A DNA stretch of 22,157 nt from a virus, in the IMG/VR virus record IMGVR_UViG_3300010885_013200, positions 1 to 22,157 of that record, one strand, 5' to 3'. Both the position numbers and the translations under genes were made by a program. This document shows positions 1 to 6,531 of this stretch, piece after piece (the first letter of the stretch is position 1; the number at the start of each line of letters is the position of its first letter). The notes beneath the pieces were generated by a model. It saw only the letters and a program-made list of their open reading frames with translations, was not told the DNA's origin and ran no database searches.

Positions 1-141
1 AAGGCAGACAAGAGTGGTGCCGCTCTTGTTAGTGGATTTAGTCCAGCTATCATGGCTAGCTTGCTAGGCGCTGATGTGGATCAATTCACTCCAGAAGGTA
101 TCATGCTTAAGACTGTAATGGTTTCGCGCTACGATATCTAA
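1..141 (+). CDS. C-terminal end of a probable phage vWA/TROVE-like protein (5' end outside window)
   Basis: Frame 1 is open from the first base to a TAA at 139-141, giving the last 46 residues of a longer protein. Its features are an SGFSPAIMASLL segment, then TPEGIMLKTV and a terminal SRYDI. From memory this pattern (SGFSP, a hydrophobic helix, a TP-x-x-x-M helix, then RYD) resembles the C-terminus of phage TROVE or von Willebrand A-like proteins, which in cellular relatives bind structured RNA. No catalytic or MIDAS residues lie in the visible part, so the assignment is an inference. A strong terminator follows 22 bases after the stop, so this gene ends a transcription unit. Confidence 0.6.
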   Translation, partial: KADKSGAALVSGFSPAIMASLLGADVDQFTPEGIMLKTVMVSRYDI

Positions 142-163
142 CTGTTGTAAAAATGCAACACTG

Positions 164-199
164 AACCCAGTCAGCGCAGGTTGACTGGGTTTCTTTTTG
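164..199 (+). terminator. Rho-independent terminator
   Basis: A perfect 10-bp stem pairs AACCCAGTCA (164-173) with TGACTGGGTT (182-191) around an 8-base loop, followed by a T-rich run (TCTTTTTG, 192-199). It lies 22 bases after the stop at 141. The 3' arm also supplies the -35 box of the next promoter. Confidence 0.9.
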
Positions 200-209
200 A
201 GCTTATAAT
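181..209 (+). promoter_or_regulatory. Sigma-70 promoter overlapping the terminator; predicts a leaderless transcript
   Basis: TTGACT at 181-186 and TATAAT at 204-209 are separated by exactly 17 bp. The -35 box lies in the 3' arm of the terminator hairpin. The ATG at 216 is only six bases after the -10 box, about where transcription should begin, so the mRNA probably has no leader. Confidence 0.8.
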
Positions 210-215
210 TAAGAT

Positions 216-407
216 ATGTACAAAGTAATATATAATGAAATAGAAACAGAATTTCCTAGCTTAGATGCGGCAATGGCCTATGCTAAGACGTTAGATGCTT
301 TTGTTAGCATCACAGGAAGCGAATTTGAAATTGTAGGCAAGTTTGGAGTCGATGAAGTAACTGATCCAAACTACAACGGGTGGATATCAAGGAAACACAG
401 GAAGTAA
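216..407 (+). CDS. Small phage protein of unknown function (63 aa)
   Basis: I do not recognise a family. The 63-residue protein has an acidic N-terminal half, a possible helix around residues 16-27 (DAAMAYAKTLDAF), a possible beta segment (FEIVGKFGV) and a basic C-terminus ending RKHRK. No signal peptide or membrane segment is visible. The ATG at 216 is preferred because the sequence fits well from there and the next Met is at residue 20. No Shine-Dalgarno sequence precedes it and the consensus -10 box ends at 209, so translation from a leaderless mRNA is likely. The next gene's SD lies at the end of this gene and its start follows six bases after the stop. Confidence 0.75.
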   Translation: MYKVIYNEIETEFPSLDAAMAYAKTLDAFVSITGSEFEIVGKFGVDEVTDPNYNGWISRKHRK

Positions 408-412
408 GTATA

Positions 413-1147
413 ATGGATAATATCAACATTAAGAACTATACTAGTCGATGGGATTATATGGCCGATCGTGCAGGAGTTTCTAAAACTCCTTCTCATACTC
501 AAGAGCCTACGCAATTTCAAATCGTCGGTACGTTTGTCGGTAACTGGAAAGAAGAGTTAGACCATCTTATTAAAAAATATAATGGTGGTCATGGATTTAA
601 TTTCTTAACAAAACTAGGTGCAGGTACAGATCCTTACACATATAAATTAGATCTCAATGATATGAACAGTGCAGGAATTTCTACAGACACAAAGTTTGTT
701 TATCGCATAGGTCCTAGTCAAATGATAGAATCTTTTTCAGAAATACCAACCATTAAGAAAATGGTAGATTGGTTTGGATTTACTGGATTAGTACTATCCA
801 AAATACATATTCAATATCCAGGACAAATTTTTCCATTCCATTTTGATGATCTGACTACTCATAGAGGGAATACCGACTCTGACAACTCTTTAGATAAAGA
901 TCCAAATAGCTGTGCTAGAATAGAGGTACAACTATTAGATTGGGACTATGGACATGTTTGGGGAATAGGAAACAACTATTGGTCAAATTGGCAAGCAGGT
1001 GAAATAATGTGGCACTCATGGTATGACGTTCCTCATGGTACTGCAAATAGCGGAATGACCCCTAGGATAAACTTGCAAGTAACTGGAGAAACTACTCCAG
1101 AGCTTTTAGAAAAGTTAAAAAGAAACAACGGAAACATTATTTTGTAA
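413..1147 (+). CDS. 2-oxoglutarate/Fe(II) oxygenase-like protein
   Basis: A 244-residue protein with a jelly-roll-type iron site. The HxD pair is H143-F-D145 inside PGQIFPFHFDD, the distal histidine is H208 (DVPHGTANSG) and R218 (TPRINLQVTG) sits where 2-oxoglutarate would bind. The GEIMWHSWYDVPHG stretch matches the end of the double-stranded beta-helix in aspartyl/asparaginyl hydroxylase-like enzymes. Such enzymes couple 2OG decarboxylation to hydroxylation; the substrate here is unknown. A GTG at 380 in the same frame would extend the N-terminus by 11 residues, but the ATG at 413 has AGGAAG at 399-404 eight bases upstream and is chosen. Several other proteins in the window share this fold (7913, 8602, 11239, 13444). 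Confidence 0.75.
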   Translation: MDNINIKNYTSRWDYMADRAGVSKTPSHTQEPTQFQIVGTFVGNWKEELDHLIKKYNGGHGFNFLTKLGAGTDPYTYKLDLNDMNSAGISTDTKFVYRIGPSQMIESFSEIPTIKKMVDWFGFTGLVLSKIHIQYPGQIFPFHFDDLTTHRGNTDSDNSLDKDPNSCARIEVQLLDWDYGHVWGIGNNYWSNWQAGEIMWHSWYDVPHGTANSGMTPRINLQVTGETTPELLEKLKRNNGNIIL

Positions 1148-1148
1148 G

Positions 1149-1177
1149 TTGACAGCTCACCAAAATAATGTTATAAT
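1149..1177 (+). promoter_or_regulatory. Consensus sigma-70 promoter
   Basis: TTGACA (1149-1154), a 17-bp spacer and TATAAT (1172-1177): a perfect match to the bacterial housekeeping consensus. It begins two bases after the stop of the preceding gene and drives the phosphatase, lipoprotein and kinase genes at 1206-2877. Confidence 0.92.
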
Positions 1178-1205
1178 AATACATATAACAGAATAGGGGC
1201 ATACT

Positions 1206-1679
1206 ATGCCATGGATTGAAAACGTAGCAGCCGCAGATATTCCAATTGGATTTCATCATGCAGCCGGAGAGAACAGTATGCTGATCAGCATTGTTGATCC
1301 CGCTAGCTGGCGCCCAGAAGCCAAGCACCAGTTCAAAGAGCGTCACAACTTTGAGTTTTTGGATATTGAAGAAAAAGACTTTGCCTTGGACGAAGCCATG
1401 CGATGTAGCCATGAGCAGGCCGCAGAACTAGTTCGTTTACTGCAACACGCATTGGACAATCGTATGAATGTGGTTGTTCATTGCTATGCTGGCGTTTGTC
1501 GTTCGGGTGCGGTCTGTGAAGTTGGAGTCATGATGGGCTTCGATGATACAGAGCGTTTCCGTAGTCCAAACTTGCTTGTCAAGCATCGTATGATGAAGGC
1601 CCTGGGTTGGACATATGATCCGGACGAAAAGCCTGTCCCATTGGCTGGCGACGAGTATATGAGACAAGGGGATATTTAA
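1206..1679 (+). CDS. Protein tyrosine / dual-specificity phosphatase-like protein
   Basis: The 157-residue protein carries the Cys-phosphatase P-loop HCYAGVCRSG: nucleophile C93 and phosphate-binding R99 (C-x5-R), followed by S100. The P-loop follows a hydrophobic strand (MNVVVHC) and precedes a helix, the usual DSP fold order. The family removes phosphate from phosphotyrosine, phosphoserine/threonine or other phospho-substrates through a cysteinyl-phosphate intermediate. The acidic stretch around residues 53-63 (DIEEKDFALDE) may hold the general acid, but I cannot assign it. The ATG is preceded by AGGGG about seven bases upstream and a perfect promoter. Base composition looks more GC-rich than its neighbours. 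It abuts the lipoprotein gene, whose ATG follows the stop immediately. Confidence 0.8.
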   Translation: MPWIENVAAADIPIGFHHAAGENSMLISIVDPASWRPEAKHQFKERHNFEFLDIEEKDFALDEAMRCSHEQAAELVRLLQHALDNRMNVVVHCYAGVCRSGAVCEVGVMMGFDDTERFRSPNLLVKHRMMKALGWTYDPDEKPVPLAGDEYMRQGDI

Positions 1680-2417
1680 ATGACTAAGTTTCTAATATTA
1701 GTAGTGTTGATATTGTCTGGATGTGCATCAGCAACTACAGATAATGCGTTGCCGCTATCAACATTCACTACTACATTAGAGAACCGAGGAACTGTGATAT
1801 TATTGCACGGTTGTGCAGGTCCAGACTCGAGACAGGATAAATTTGCTAAACTGTTGACAGAGGAAGGGTTTAATGCTGTAGTGTTAGACTCGTGGGCATA
1901 TCGAGGAGTAGCTTACGGAGTTGGACCAAACTCTGTATGTTCTACATACTCAGTTAAGGCACGTAATCGTCGAGATGATGAGTTGTATAAAACTGTCGAA
2001 TGGATCAAGTTGCAAACATGGCATAAAGGTCCAATATCAGTTGTAGGTTGGAGCCATGGTGCAATGGTAGCACTATCGGCCGCAAATAATGGACCAGAAT
2101 ACGGCATCACTAAAGCTGTATCTTTCTATCCTTACTGTTTGCCAAATACCTACAACAATCCTAAAATTAAGATTCAATTGCATATAGGTGCAAGCGATGA
2201 TTGGACTCCTGCAAAGCTATGTCGTAATTTGTATTCATCGTCATCAAATGGTAAGTTGTTCGAATACGAAAATTCCTATCACGGTTTTGATGGTAATGTA
2301 AGTGCATCTGTTAGAGGTATAGGAGATAACGGCATTACAATGAGAACTATACAACCAAATCAAACTGCTAAAATATTAGCATATTCTAGAGTAATTGAGT
2401 TTTTAAAAAATGAATAA
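1680..2417 (+). CDS. Lipoprotein alpha/beta hydrolase, dienelactone-hydrolase family
   Basis: A 245-residue protein with a short lipoprotein signal: a hydrophobic core ending in the lipobox LSGC, lipidated Cys at residue 15. The mature part is an alpha/beta hydrolase with an oxyanion region LLHGCAG (41-47), nucleophile elbow G-W-S125-H-G, an acidic residue at D173/D174 (GASDDWTP) and H201 (YHGFD). Order and spacing match dienelactone-hydrolase-like enzymes, which cleave ester or lactone bonds. The product should be anchored in the cell envelope. A secreted lipoprotein is uncommon in a phage; roles in envelope modification or superinfection exclusion are possible but inferred. The start codon directly follows the stop of the phosphatase gene, and the 3' end overlaps the kinase gene by 8 bp. 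Confidence 0.82.
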   Translation: MTKFLILVVLILSGCASATTDNALPLSTFTTTLENRGTVILLHGCAGPDSRQDKFAKLLTEEGFNAVVLDSWAYRGVAYGVGPNSVCSTYSVKARNRRDDELYKTVEWIKLQTWHKGPISVVGWSHGAMVALSAANNGPEYGITKAVSFYPYCLPNTYNNPKIKIQLHIGASDDWTPAKLCRNLYSSSSNGKLFEYENSYHGFDGNVSASVRGIGDNGITMRTIQPNQTAKILAYSRVIEFLKNE

Positions 2418-2877
2418 ATGTTATCAACTTGTTGGTATTCCGGGTGCAGGAAAAAGCACCTGGATTAAAGATCAAATCTGGGCGTTGGGATTGACTGTTG
2501 TTTCTACAGATGCTTTTGTAGAAGACTATGCTAGAGCACAAGGCAAGACTTATTCAGAAGTGTTTACGGATTACATGCCCACCGCAGTTAATCTAATGGC
2601 TGAACAGGTTGTAAGAGCACGTGAGCTTGGGCATACTATAATTTGGGATCAGACTAGTACCACTGTTGCCAGCCGTGCTAAGAAGTTTCGTATGTTACCA
2701 GACTATGAACATATTGCAGTAGTGTTTCGTACTCCGGAGCATAAAGAGCTTATGCGCAGATTGGAGAGCCGGTGGGATGATGGTAAGATTATTCCCGAGC
2801 ATGTTATTGCCAGTATGATTGCCAGTTGGGAAGAGCCTACTCTAGAAGAAGGCTTTAAAGAAATCTGGTTTACGTAA
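2410..2877 (+). CDS. P-loop kinase of the polynucleotide-kinase-like type (AAA_33)
   Basis: A 155-residue protein with an N-terminal Walker A, GIPGAGKST (residues 9-17, K15), a conserved STDAF segment (33-37) typical of PNK/zeta-toxin-like kinases, and IIWDQTST (residues 78-85), which fits the second catalytic strand. Arginines in the C-terminal third (MRRLESRW) may form the lid. Such proteins transfer the ATP gamma-phosphate to a polynucleotide 5' end or a small molecule. There is no C-terminal phosphatase domain as in T4 Pnkp, so this is a kinase-only version. It overlaps the preceding lipoprotein gene by 8 bp, implying translational coupling. Confidence 0.8.
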   Translation: MNKCYQLVGIPGAGKSTWIKDQIWALGLTVVSTDAFVEDYARAQGKTYSEVFTDYMPTAVNLMAEQVVRARELGHTIIWDQTSTTVASRAKKFRMLPDYEHIAVVFRTPEHKELMRRLESRWDDGKIIPEHVIASMIASWEEPTLEEGFKEIWFT

Positions 2878-2885
2878 TAAATCAC

Positions 2886-2914
2886 TTGACTAATCAAAGC
2901 ACTTATGTTATAAT
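2886..2914 (+). promoter_or_regulatory. Sigma-70 promoter
   Basis: TTGACT (2886-2891), a 17-bp spacer, then TATAAT (2909-2914). The start codon of the next small gene is at 2942, giving a leader of roughly 20 bases that contains AAGGA. It serves the two genes up to the terminator at 3732-3761. Confidence 0.88.
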
Positions 2915-2941
2915 GTTAGACTAAACAGTAAAGGACATACT

Positions 2942-3115
2942 ATGGCAGGCAAAGCAAAATCGGTTTATTTGACTATAAACCCAAAAGGTACATTTACAAC
3001 AGCATTTCATAAGGTATTCTTTGATGCTAAGGCATATAATGAATACGTTAAGACAGATGAGTTTAAAGCCAAATGGCCTAAAGAAGAGTTTGATATTGTA
3101 AAAGAAACTTATTAA
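2942..3115 (+). CDS. Small basic phage protein of unknown function (57 aa)
   Basis: ATG at 2942 to TAA at 3113-3115 encodes 57 residues. A promoter and an AAGGA ribosome-binding site ten bases before the ATG support it as a real gene despite its size. The protein is lysine-rich and aromatic, with beta-like segments (KSVYLTINPKG, FTTAFHKVFF) followed by a probable helix with FKAKWPKEEF. The arrangement 'DAKAYNEYVKTDEFKAKWP' resembles small phage proteins of unknown role. No cysteines, signal peptide or membrane span are present. It lies 15 bases upstream of the metallophosphoesterase gene, so the two are probably cotranscribed. Confidence 0.8.
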   Translation: MAGKAKSVYLTINPKGTFTTAFHKVFFDAKAYNEYVKTDEFKAKWPKEEFDIVKETY

Positions 3116-3130
3116 TGAAAGGAGGCATGT

Positions 3131-3733
3131 ATGCCTAGTGTATTCTTAGTAAGCGACACGCACTTTGGACACATGGGTGTATGCCGCTTTACACGTAACG
3201 ATGGTGTTACAAAATTACGACCATATGATAGTCCTGAAGAAATGGACGAAGATATGATTGCAAAATGGAACGCCAAGGTTAAGCCCACAGACAAGGTCTA
3301 TCACTTAGGTGATGCAGTTATTAACCGTAAGGCGTTAAAGACATTAGGTCGCTTAAACGGCGACAAGGTGTTAATCCGTGGTAATCACGACATCTTTAGG
3401 GATGATGAGTACAGGTTATATTTTAGAGAATTACGTGCATACCATGTAATGAACGGCATGATCTTAAGTCACATTCCATTACACTCAGATTCAATGGGAC
3501 GCTTCGGTGTTAACATTCACGGACACTTACACGCCAATCGCGTGAAGAAGGCTCGTGGTGTTGATGCTAGGACTGGAGATATCTTATACAGTGACGAAAA
3601 CGATGTACGTTATCATTGTGTTTGTGTAGAACAAACTGACTTTGCGCCTATCTTATTTGAAGAAGTGATTGCACGAATCGAAGCAGAAGGTGGATGTGTA
3701 GGGTTTAGGAACGGTAACGGACCTACAATGTAA
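3131..3733 (+). CDS. Calcineurin-like metallophosphoesterase (phage type)
   Basis: A 200-residue metallophosphoesterase with all expected motifs: SDTHFGH (D9, H11), HLGDAV (D61), IRGNHD (N85, H86), LSHIPLH (H114) and IHGHLH (H130, H132). These residues form a two-metal site that hydrolyses phosphomonoesters or phosphodiesters. The RPYDSPEEMDEDMIAKWN stretch is characteristic of a subgroup common in phages; its natural substrate is not known to me. The start is supported by a strong AGGAGG 6 bases upstream of the ATG. A bidirectional terminator begins at the stop codon. A second, longer family member lies at 17656-18504 but is clearly divergent, so the two are not a recent duplication. Confidence 0.92.
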   Translation: MPSVFLVSDTHFGHMGVCRFTRNDGVTKLRPYDSPEEMDEDMIAKWNAKVKPTDKVYHLGDAVINRKALKTLGRLNGDKVLIRGNHDIFRDDEYRLYFRELRAYHVMNGMILSHIPLHSDSMGRFGVNIHGHLHANRVKKARGVDARTGDILYSDENDVRYHCVCVEQTDFAPILFEEVIARIEAEGGCVGFRNGNGPTM

Positions 3734-3761
3734 AAATAGGACCTTCGGGTCCTATTTTTTT
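3732..3761. terminator. Bidirectional Rho-independent terminator with UUCG loop
   Basis: A 12-bp stem pairs AAAAATAGGACC (3732-3743) with GGTCCTATTTTT (3748-3759) around a TTCG tetraloop. A-rich and T-rich ends make it work in both directions, matching the convergent genes that end at 3733 and 3764. Confidence 0.93.
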
Positions 3762-3763
3762 GA

Positions 3764-4078
3764 TTAAAATTCGCTTACTTCTGCCGTTAATCTAGGAGCC
3801 GATGCAATATTGTTGTCTGCATTATGTGAGTTTTTTATATCATGCCATCCAAGCGTCTTAGGATCTGCAAGAAATTCATCGTAATCTTCTTGGGTATTCC
3901 ATACCCATTCAGATGTCATTGTTAAAAAATCTTCAGAGTTAGTAACCTTAACTGATAATAGTTTTCCGGTATCTTTATATGTTGATTTAAAGTACTCAAA
4001 TAATTCTGGAGTCATGTTAACTGTGTGAAATGGGACATCTGCACTAGTCCTAGTAAATTGGTTTGTTACTTTTATCAT
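3764..4078 (-). CDS. Small phage protein, possible ABM/ferredoxin-like fold (104 aa)
   Basis: The minus-strand reading frame extends to 4093, but the Met at 4078 is preceded by AAGGA about seven bases upstream on its strand, so 104 residues are called. I recognise no named family. The pattern (MIKVTNQF strand, helix TPELFEYFKSTY, strand LLSVKVTNS, then WVWNTQEDYDEFLADP, an aromatic helix) is reminiscent of ferredoxin-like antibiotic-biosynthesis-monooxygenase folds; this is a guess. The gene converges on the metallophosphoesterase with a shared terminator and diverges from the cupin operon at 4179. Confidence 0.65.
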   Translation of the reverse strand: MIKVTNQFTRTSADVPFHTVNMTPELFEYFKSTYKDTGKLLSVKVTNSEDFLTMTSEWVWNTQEDYDEFLADPKTLGWHDIKNSHNADNNIASAPRLTAEVSEF

Positions 4079-4178
4079 AATTAATCCTTGCAAGGTATTC
4101 TACATGTATTTATCAGTTATTTTTTTTTAGGATAACTAATATGGTCATAAATATGCGTACATAACTCAAGGCTCAACA
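4079..4178. promoter_or_regulatory. Divergent intergenic region with late-promoter-like octamers
   Basis: This 100-base gap separates two divergent genes and must hold their control signals. No good TTGACA/TATAAT pair is visible. It has CATAAATA on the plus strand (4146-4153), 25 bases before the ATG at 4179, and GATAAATA on the minus strand (complement of 4107-4114), about 28 bases before the minus-strand ATG at 4078. Both match the T4 late consensus TATAAATA at seven of eight positions. A run of nine T's (4120-4128) lies between 6-bp inverted arms AGTTAT (4115-4120) and ATAACT (4132-4137). In AT-rich DNA such matches can be chance. Confidence 0.35.
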
Positions 4179-4805
4179 ATGTCAGACTTTTTCTTTATAG
4201 AACACGAGTTCAAATCTTCCAACAGACACTTAGTATCGTGTTTTAAAAATACTGGAAGTCATACATACTCTAATACTAATTTTACTAGATTTTTCATATT
4301 ACAGAACGCATCAATAGCTACGAACAAGTTTACGGGTGCGGGCGATGTGGTTGCGCGAGTGAATGGAGAAGTTACAATAAACGGAGATCATGTAGTAGTT
4401 GAAACCCCAGGCTACTTGTTCAAAGATGAAATTGTATCAAGCTATAATAAAGGCATTATTGGAGACCTAAGCTATATCGACGGATGCAGTAATACTAACC
4501 TAATTAATCCTCCACGCAACGGAGACCCATGTATGAACTACTTATATTTCCCACCAGAAGTTAGCCAGCAGTTTCATACACATCCTAGCGTTAGAATTGG
4601 GCTAGTTGTTGACGGCAACGGAATTGCCTGTACACCAACTGGAGAAATTCCATTAGTTGCAGGAAAATGCTTTTATTTAGATAGACATGTGCTACACAGA
4701 TTTAAAACAACTAACAACAGTTTAAGTATTGTAGTATTCCATCCCGACAGTGATGATGGTCCTCGAGACGAATCTAACCCTATGAAAACAAGGACTTACC
4801 TATAA
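4179..4805 (+). CDS. Cupin-domain protein, first gene of the accessory operon
   Basis: A 208-residue protein with a C-terminal cupin barrel. The first metal motif is QQFHTHPS (H133, H135) followed by a glycine-rich turn (VVDGNG); the second is LDRHVLHRF (H170, H173). The N-terminal ~110 residues include beta-rich sequence (VVARVNGEVTINGDHVVVETPGYL) that could be a degenerate first barrel. Cupins bind a metal and act as dioxygenases, isomerases or sensors; the specific reaction cannot be read here. AAGG lies seven bases before the ATG. The stop overlaps the next ATG (TAATG), and four genes follow with gaps of one base or less. Confidence 0.75.
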   Translation: MSDFFFIEHEFKSSNRHLVSCFKNTGSHTYSNTNFTRFFILQNASIATNKFTGAGDVVARVNGEVTINGDHVVVETPGYLFKDEIVSSYNKGIIGDLSYIDGCSNTNLINPPRNGDPCMNYLYFPPEVSQQFHTHPSVRIGLVVDGNGIACTPTGEIPLVAGKCFYLDRHVLHRFKTTNNSLSIVVFHPDSDDGPRDESNPMKTRTYL

Positions 4806-5419
4806 TGGCCAGCTACTTAACATATGTTTTACTAGACGATGAAAATTTAGGAATTTTAGCATCTAGTAAAAGTTTACCGTTAATACAATTTTTATCAACT
4901 GGCATAATGGATACTAGTTTAAAAAGTTTGTTAACATATGCACCTAGTACTAAAGATACTGCAACCTGGCTTGAGGATAATAGGGCAAATCTATCTGAAA
5001 AAAATATAACGTTGGTATCTGATAAAATATTAGATATGCAACCTGAGAATATAACTGCAAATTTTTTACAAAAAAAGAGATTAGTGCAGTTACGTATTCA
5101 ATTATTTCAATATTTGATAGCAGTCACTGACATATATATTTCGATGCATACCTATACTACATCTGACATATTTGATCTAACTACATCTGATATTTTAAAA
5201 AATAATGAACTGTTAGAGTTATATGCTGATGCTCGAATATTACCTGTAGACGAAGCAAAAAAAGAATTAGAAATGAAACATCAAACTAGAATTGCTACAC
5301 TAGTAAGACTACAAGGTAATATTGATCGACATGTAGCTGAAATAAACTTAATTGAAAATCAAGGCCAAGCACTAAAAATGTATGCTACCTTAAAAGAGTT
5401 CTACGCAAATAAACTTTAA
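4805..5419 (+). CDS. Unknown mostly helical protein (204 aa)
   Basis: I do not recognise this 204-residue protein. It begins with a beta-like hydrophobic segment (SYLTYVLLDDENLGILA) and continues mainly as predicted helices rich in Leu, Asn, Lys and Thr. Residues about 147-190 (EAKKELEMKHQTRIATLVRL onward) look like a long amphipathic helix or coiled coil. No cysteines, catalytic signature or signal peptide are visible. It is translationally coupled to the cupin gene (TAATG) and ends one base before the asparagine-synthetase-like gene. This suggests a partner or scaffold for that enzyme, which is an inference from position only. The gene is very AT-rich. Confidence 0.7.
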   Translation: MASYLTYVLLDDENLGILASSKSLPLIQFLSTGIMDTSLKSLLTYAPSTKDTATWLEDNRANLSEKNITLVSDKILDMQPENITANFLQKKRLVQLRIQLFQYLIAVTDIYISMHTYTTSDIFDLTTSDILKNNELLELYADARILPVDEAKKELEMKHQTRIATLVRLQGNIDRHVAEINLIENQGQALKMYATLKEFYANKL

Positions 5420-5420
5420 A

Positions 5421-6530
5421 ATGTTAAAATTAATAAACTATACGCCTAGTATTTTTAATAACGATTTAACTTTTAAAAATTTACCAGGTGTTGCTGATTG
5501 GTTATCGGTATATTCTTTTATCGATTATTCAGTAGCATTAAATGATAGATCAGATACTATTAAATTACCAGTCAGTACTGTAGTTCCTGCACATTTAGCA
5601 TTACCTAATTTTAAAATAACTAATTTAACATACAGAGAATGTTGTCATAAAAAAGTGTTGGATCTTATTTCACTAAGCAAAACTACTGGAAAAGAAATAT
5701 GTCTAATGTATAGTGGCGGTATTGATAGTAGCGTAGTACTATCGTCATTTATAGATTTATTAGGGGTAGATGTTGCTGCTAAGAAAGTTAATATTTTAAT
5801 GAGTCAGGAGTCTATATTAGAAAATCCTGTAATGTGGGAGAAATTCATTCGACCACATTTTAAAATAACCAATAGTAAACTATATCATAGAAACGGAATC
5901 GATGAATCAAAGATTCTAGTATTTGGCGAACTTAATGATCAGTTGTTTGGCAGTGACATTTTGAAAAACATATCAATATGGGCCGGGCACGACATGCTGA
6001 ATAACACATTTACAGTAGATGTCGGAATCCGATACCTAACTGAATATTGTAAAATGAATATTCAATACGCTACTACATGGAGTGAATTACTAATAGAAAA
6101 TTTAAAGTCATGCCCGCATCATAATTCATCTGTTTGGGATACATTTTGGTGGTATAATTTTGCATTAAAATGGATTAATGTGTATTATCGATATCTTATG
6201 AGGTGTAACATAACTACTGAAATAACTCAGGAACAAATAGACACATCATACTGCGCATTTTTTAATACTGAAGATTTTCAATTATGGAGTATGAATAATA
6301 ATGAAGACAAACATCAAGGAACTTGGGATAGTTATAAGTATGCCGGAAAAAAGCTAGTAGCAGAAGTAACTCAAGATTCTAATTTCTTTAATAGAACAAA
6401 AAAGAATAGTTTACAAAATGTATTAATGTTAAGTAACCCAACTAACTATGTGTTTGAGAACAACGTGATGGTACGAGCTATTGACGATAACTTACCATTA
6501 TACAACCCCGATAACTACTTTATAAAATAA
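5421..6530 (+). CDS. Asparagine-synthetase-like ATP-pyrophosphatase without glutaminase domain
   Basis: A 369-residue protein with the PP-loop SGGIDSS at residues 98-104 (preceded by CLMY), the ATP-pyrophosphate signature of the synthetase domain of AsnB, beta-lactam synthetase and lasso-peptide cyclase. A second motif, GELNDQLFGSD (169-179), aligns with the GEGxDELFGG motif of AsnB. The Cys-initiated N-terminal glutaminase domain is absent, replaced by about 90 unrecognised residues. Enzymes of this type activate a carboxylate as an acyl-adenylate and form an amide or ring. Without a glutaminase the nitrogen donor could be ammonia, an amine or an internal amino group. It is flanked within one base by genes for an unknown helical protein and an aminotransferase-like protein. 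Confidence 0.8.
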   Translation: MLKLINYTPSIFNNDLTFKNLPGVADWLSVYSFIDYSVALNDRSDTIKLPVSTVVPAHLALPNFKITNLTYRECCHKKVLDLISLSKTTGKEICLMYSGGIDSSVVLSSFIDLLGVDVAAKKVNILMSQESILENPVMWEKFIRPHFKITNSKLYHRNGIDESKILVFGELNDQLFGSDILKNISIWAGHDMLNNTFTVDVGIRYLTEYCKMNIQYATTWSELLIENLKSCPHHNSSVWDTFWWYNFALKWINVYYRYLMRCNITTEITQEQIDTSYCAFFNTEDFQLWSMNNNEDKHQGTWDSYKYAGKKLVAEVTQDSNFFNRTKKNSLQNVLMLSNPTNYVFENNVMVRAIDDNLPLYNPDNYFIK

Positions 6531-6531
6531 C

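Noticed and set aside
1137-1412. Minus-strand frame opposite the phosphatase gene
   Set aside because: Overlaps the strong promoter and the phosphatase on the other strand; the protein has no recognisable features.
4115-4137. Nine-T run with 6-bp arms as a terminator
   Set aside because: The arms are short and AT-only and the T run is in the loop, not after the stem; it does not make a usable terminator.
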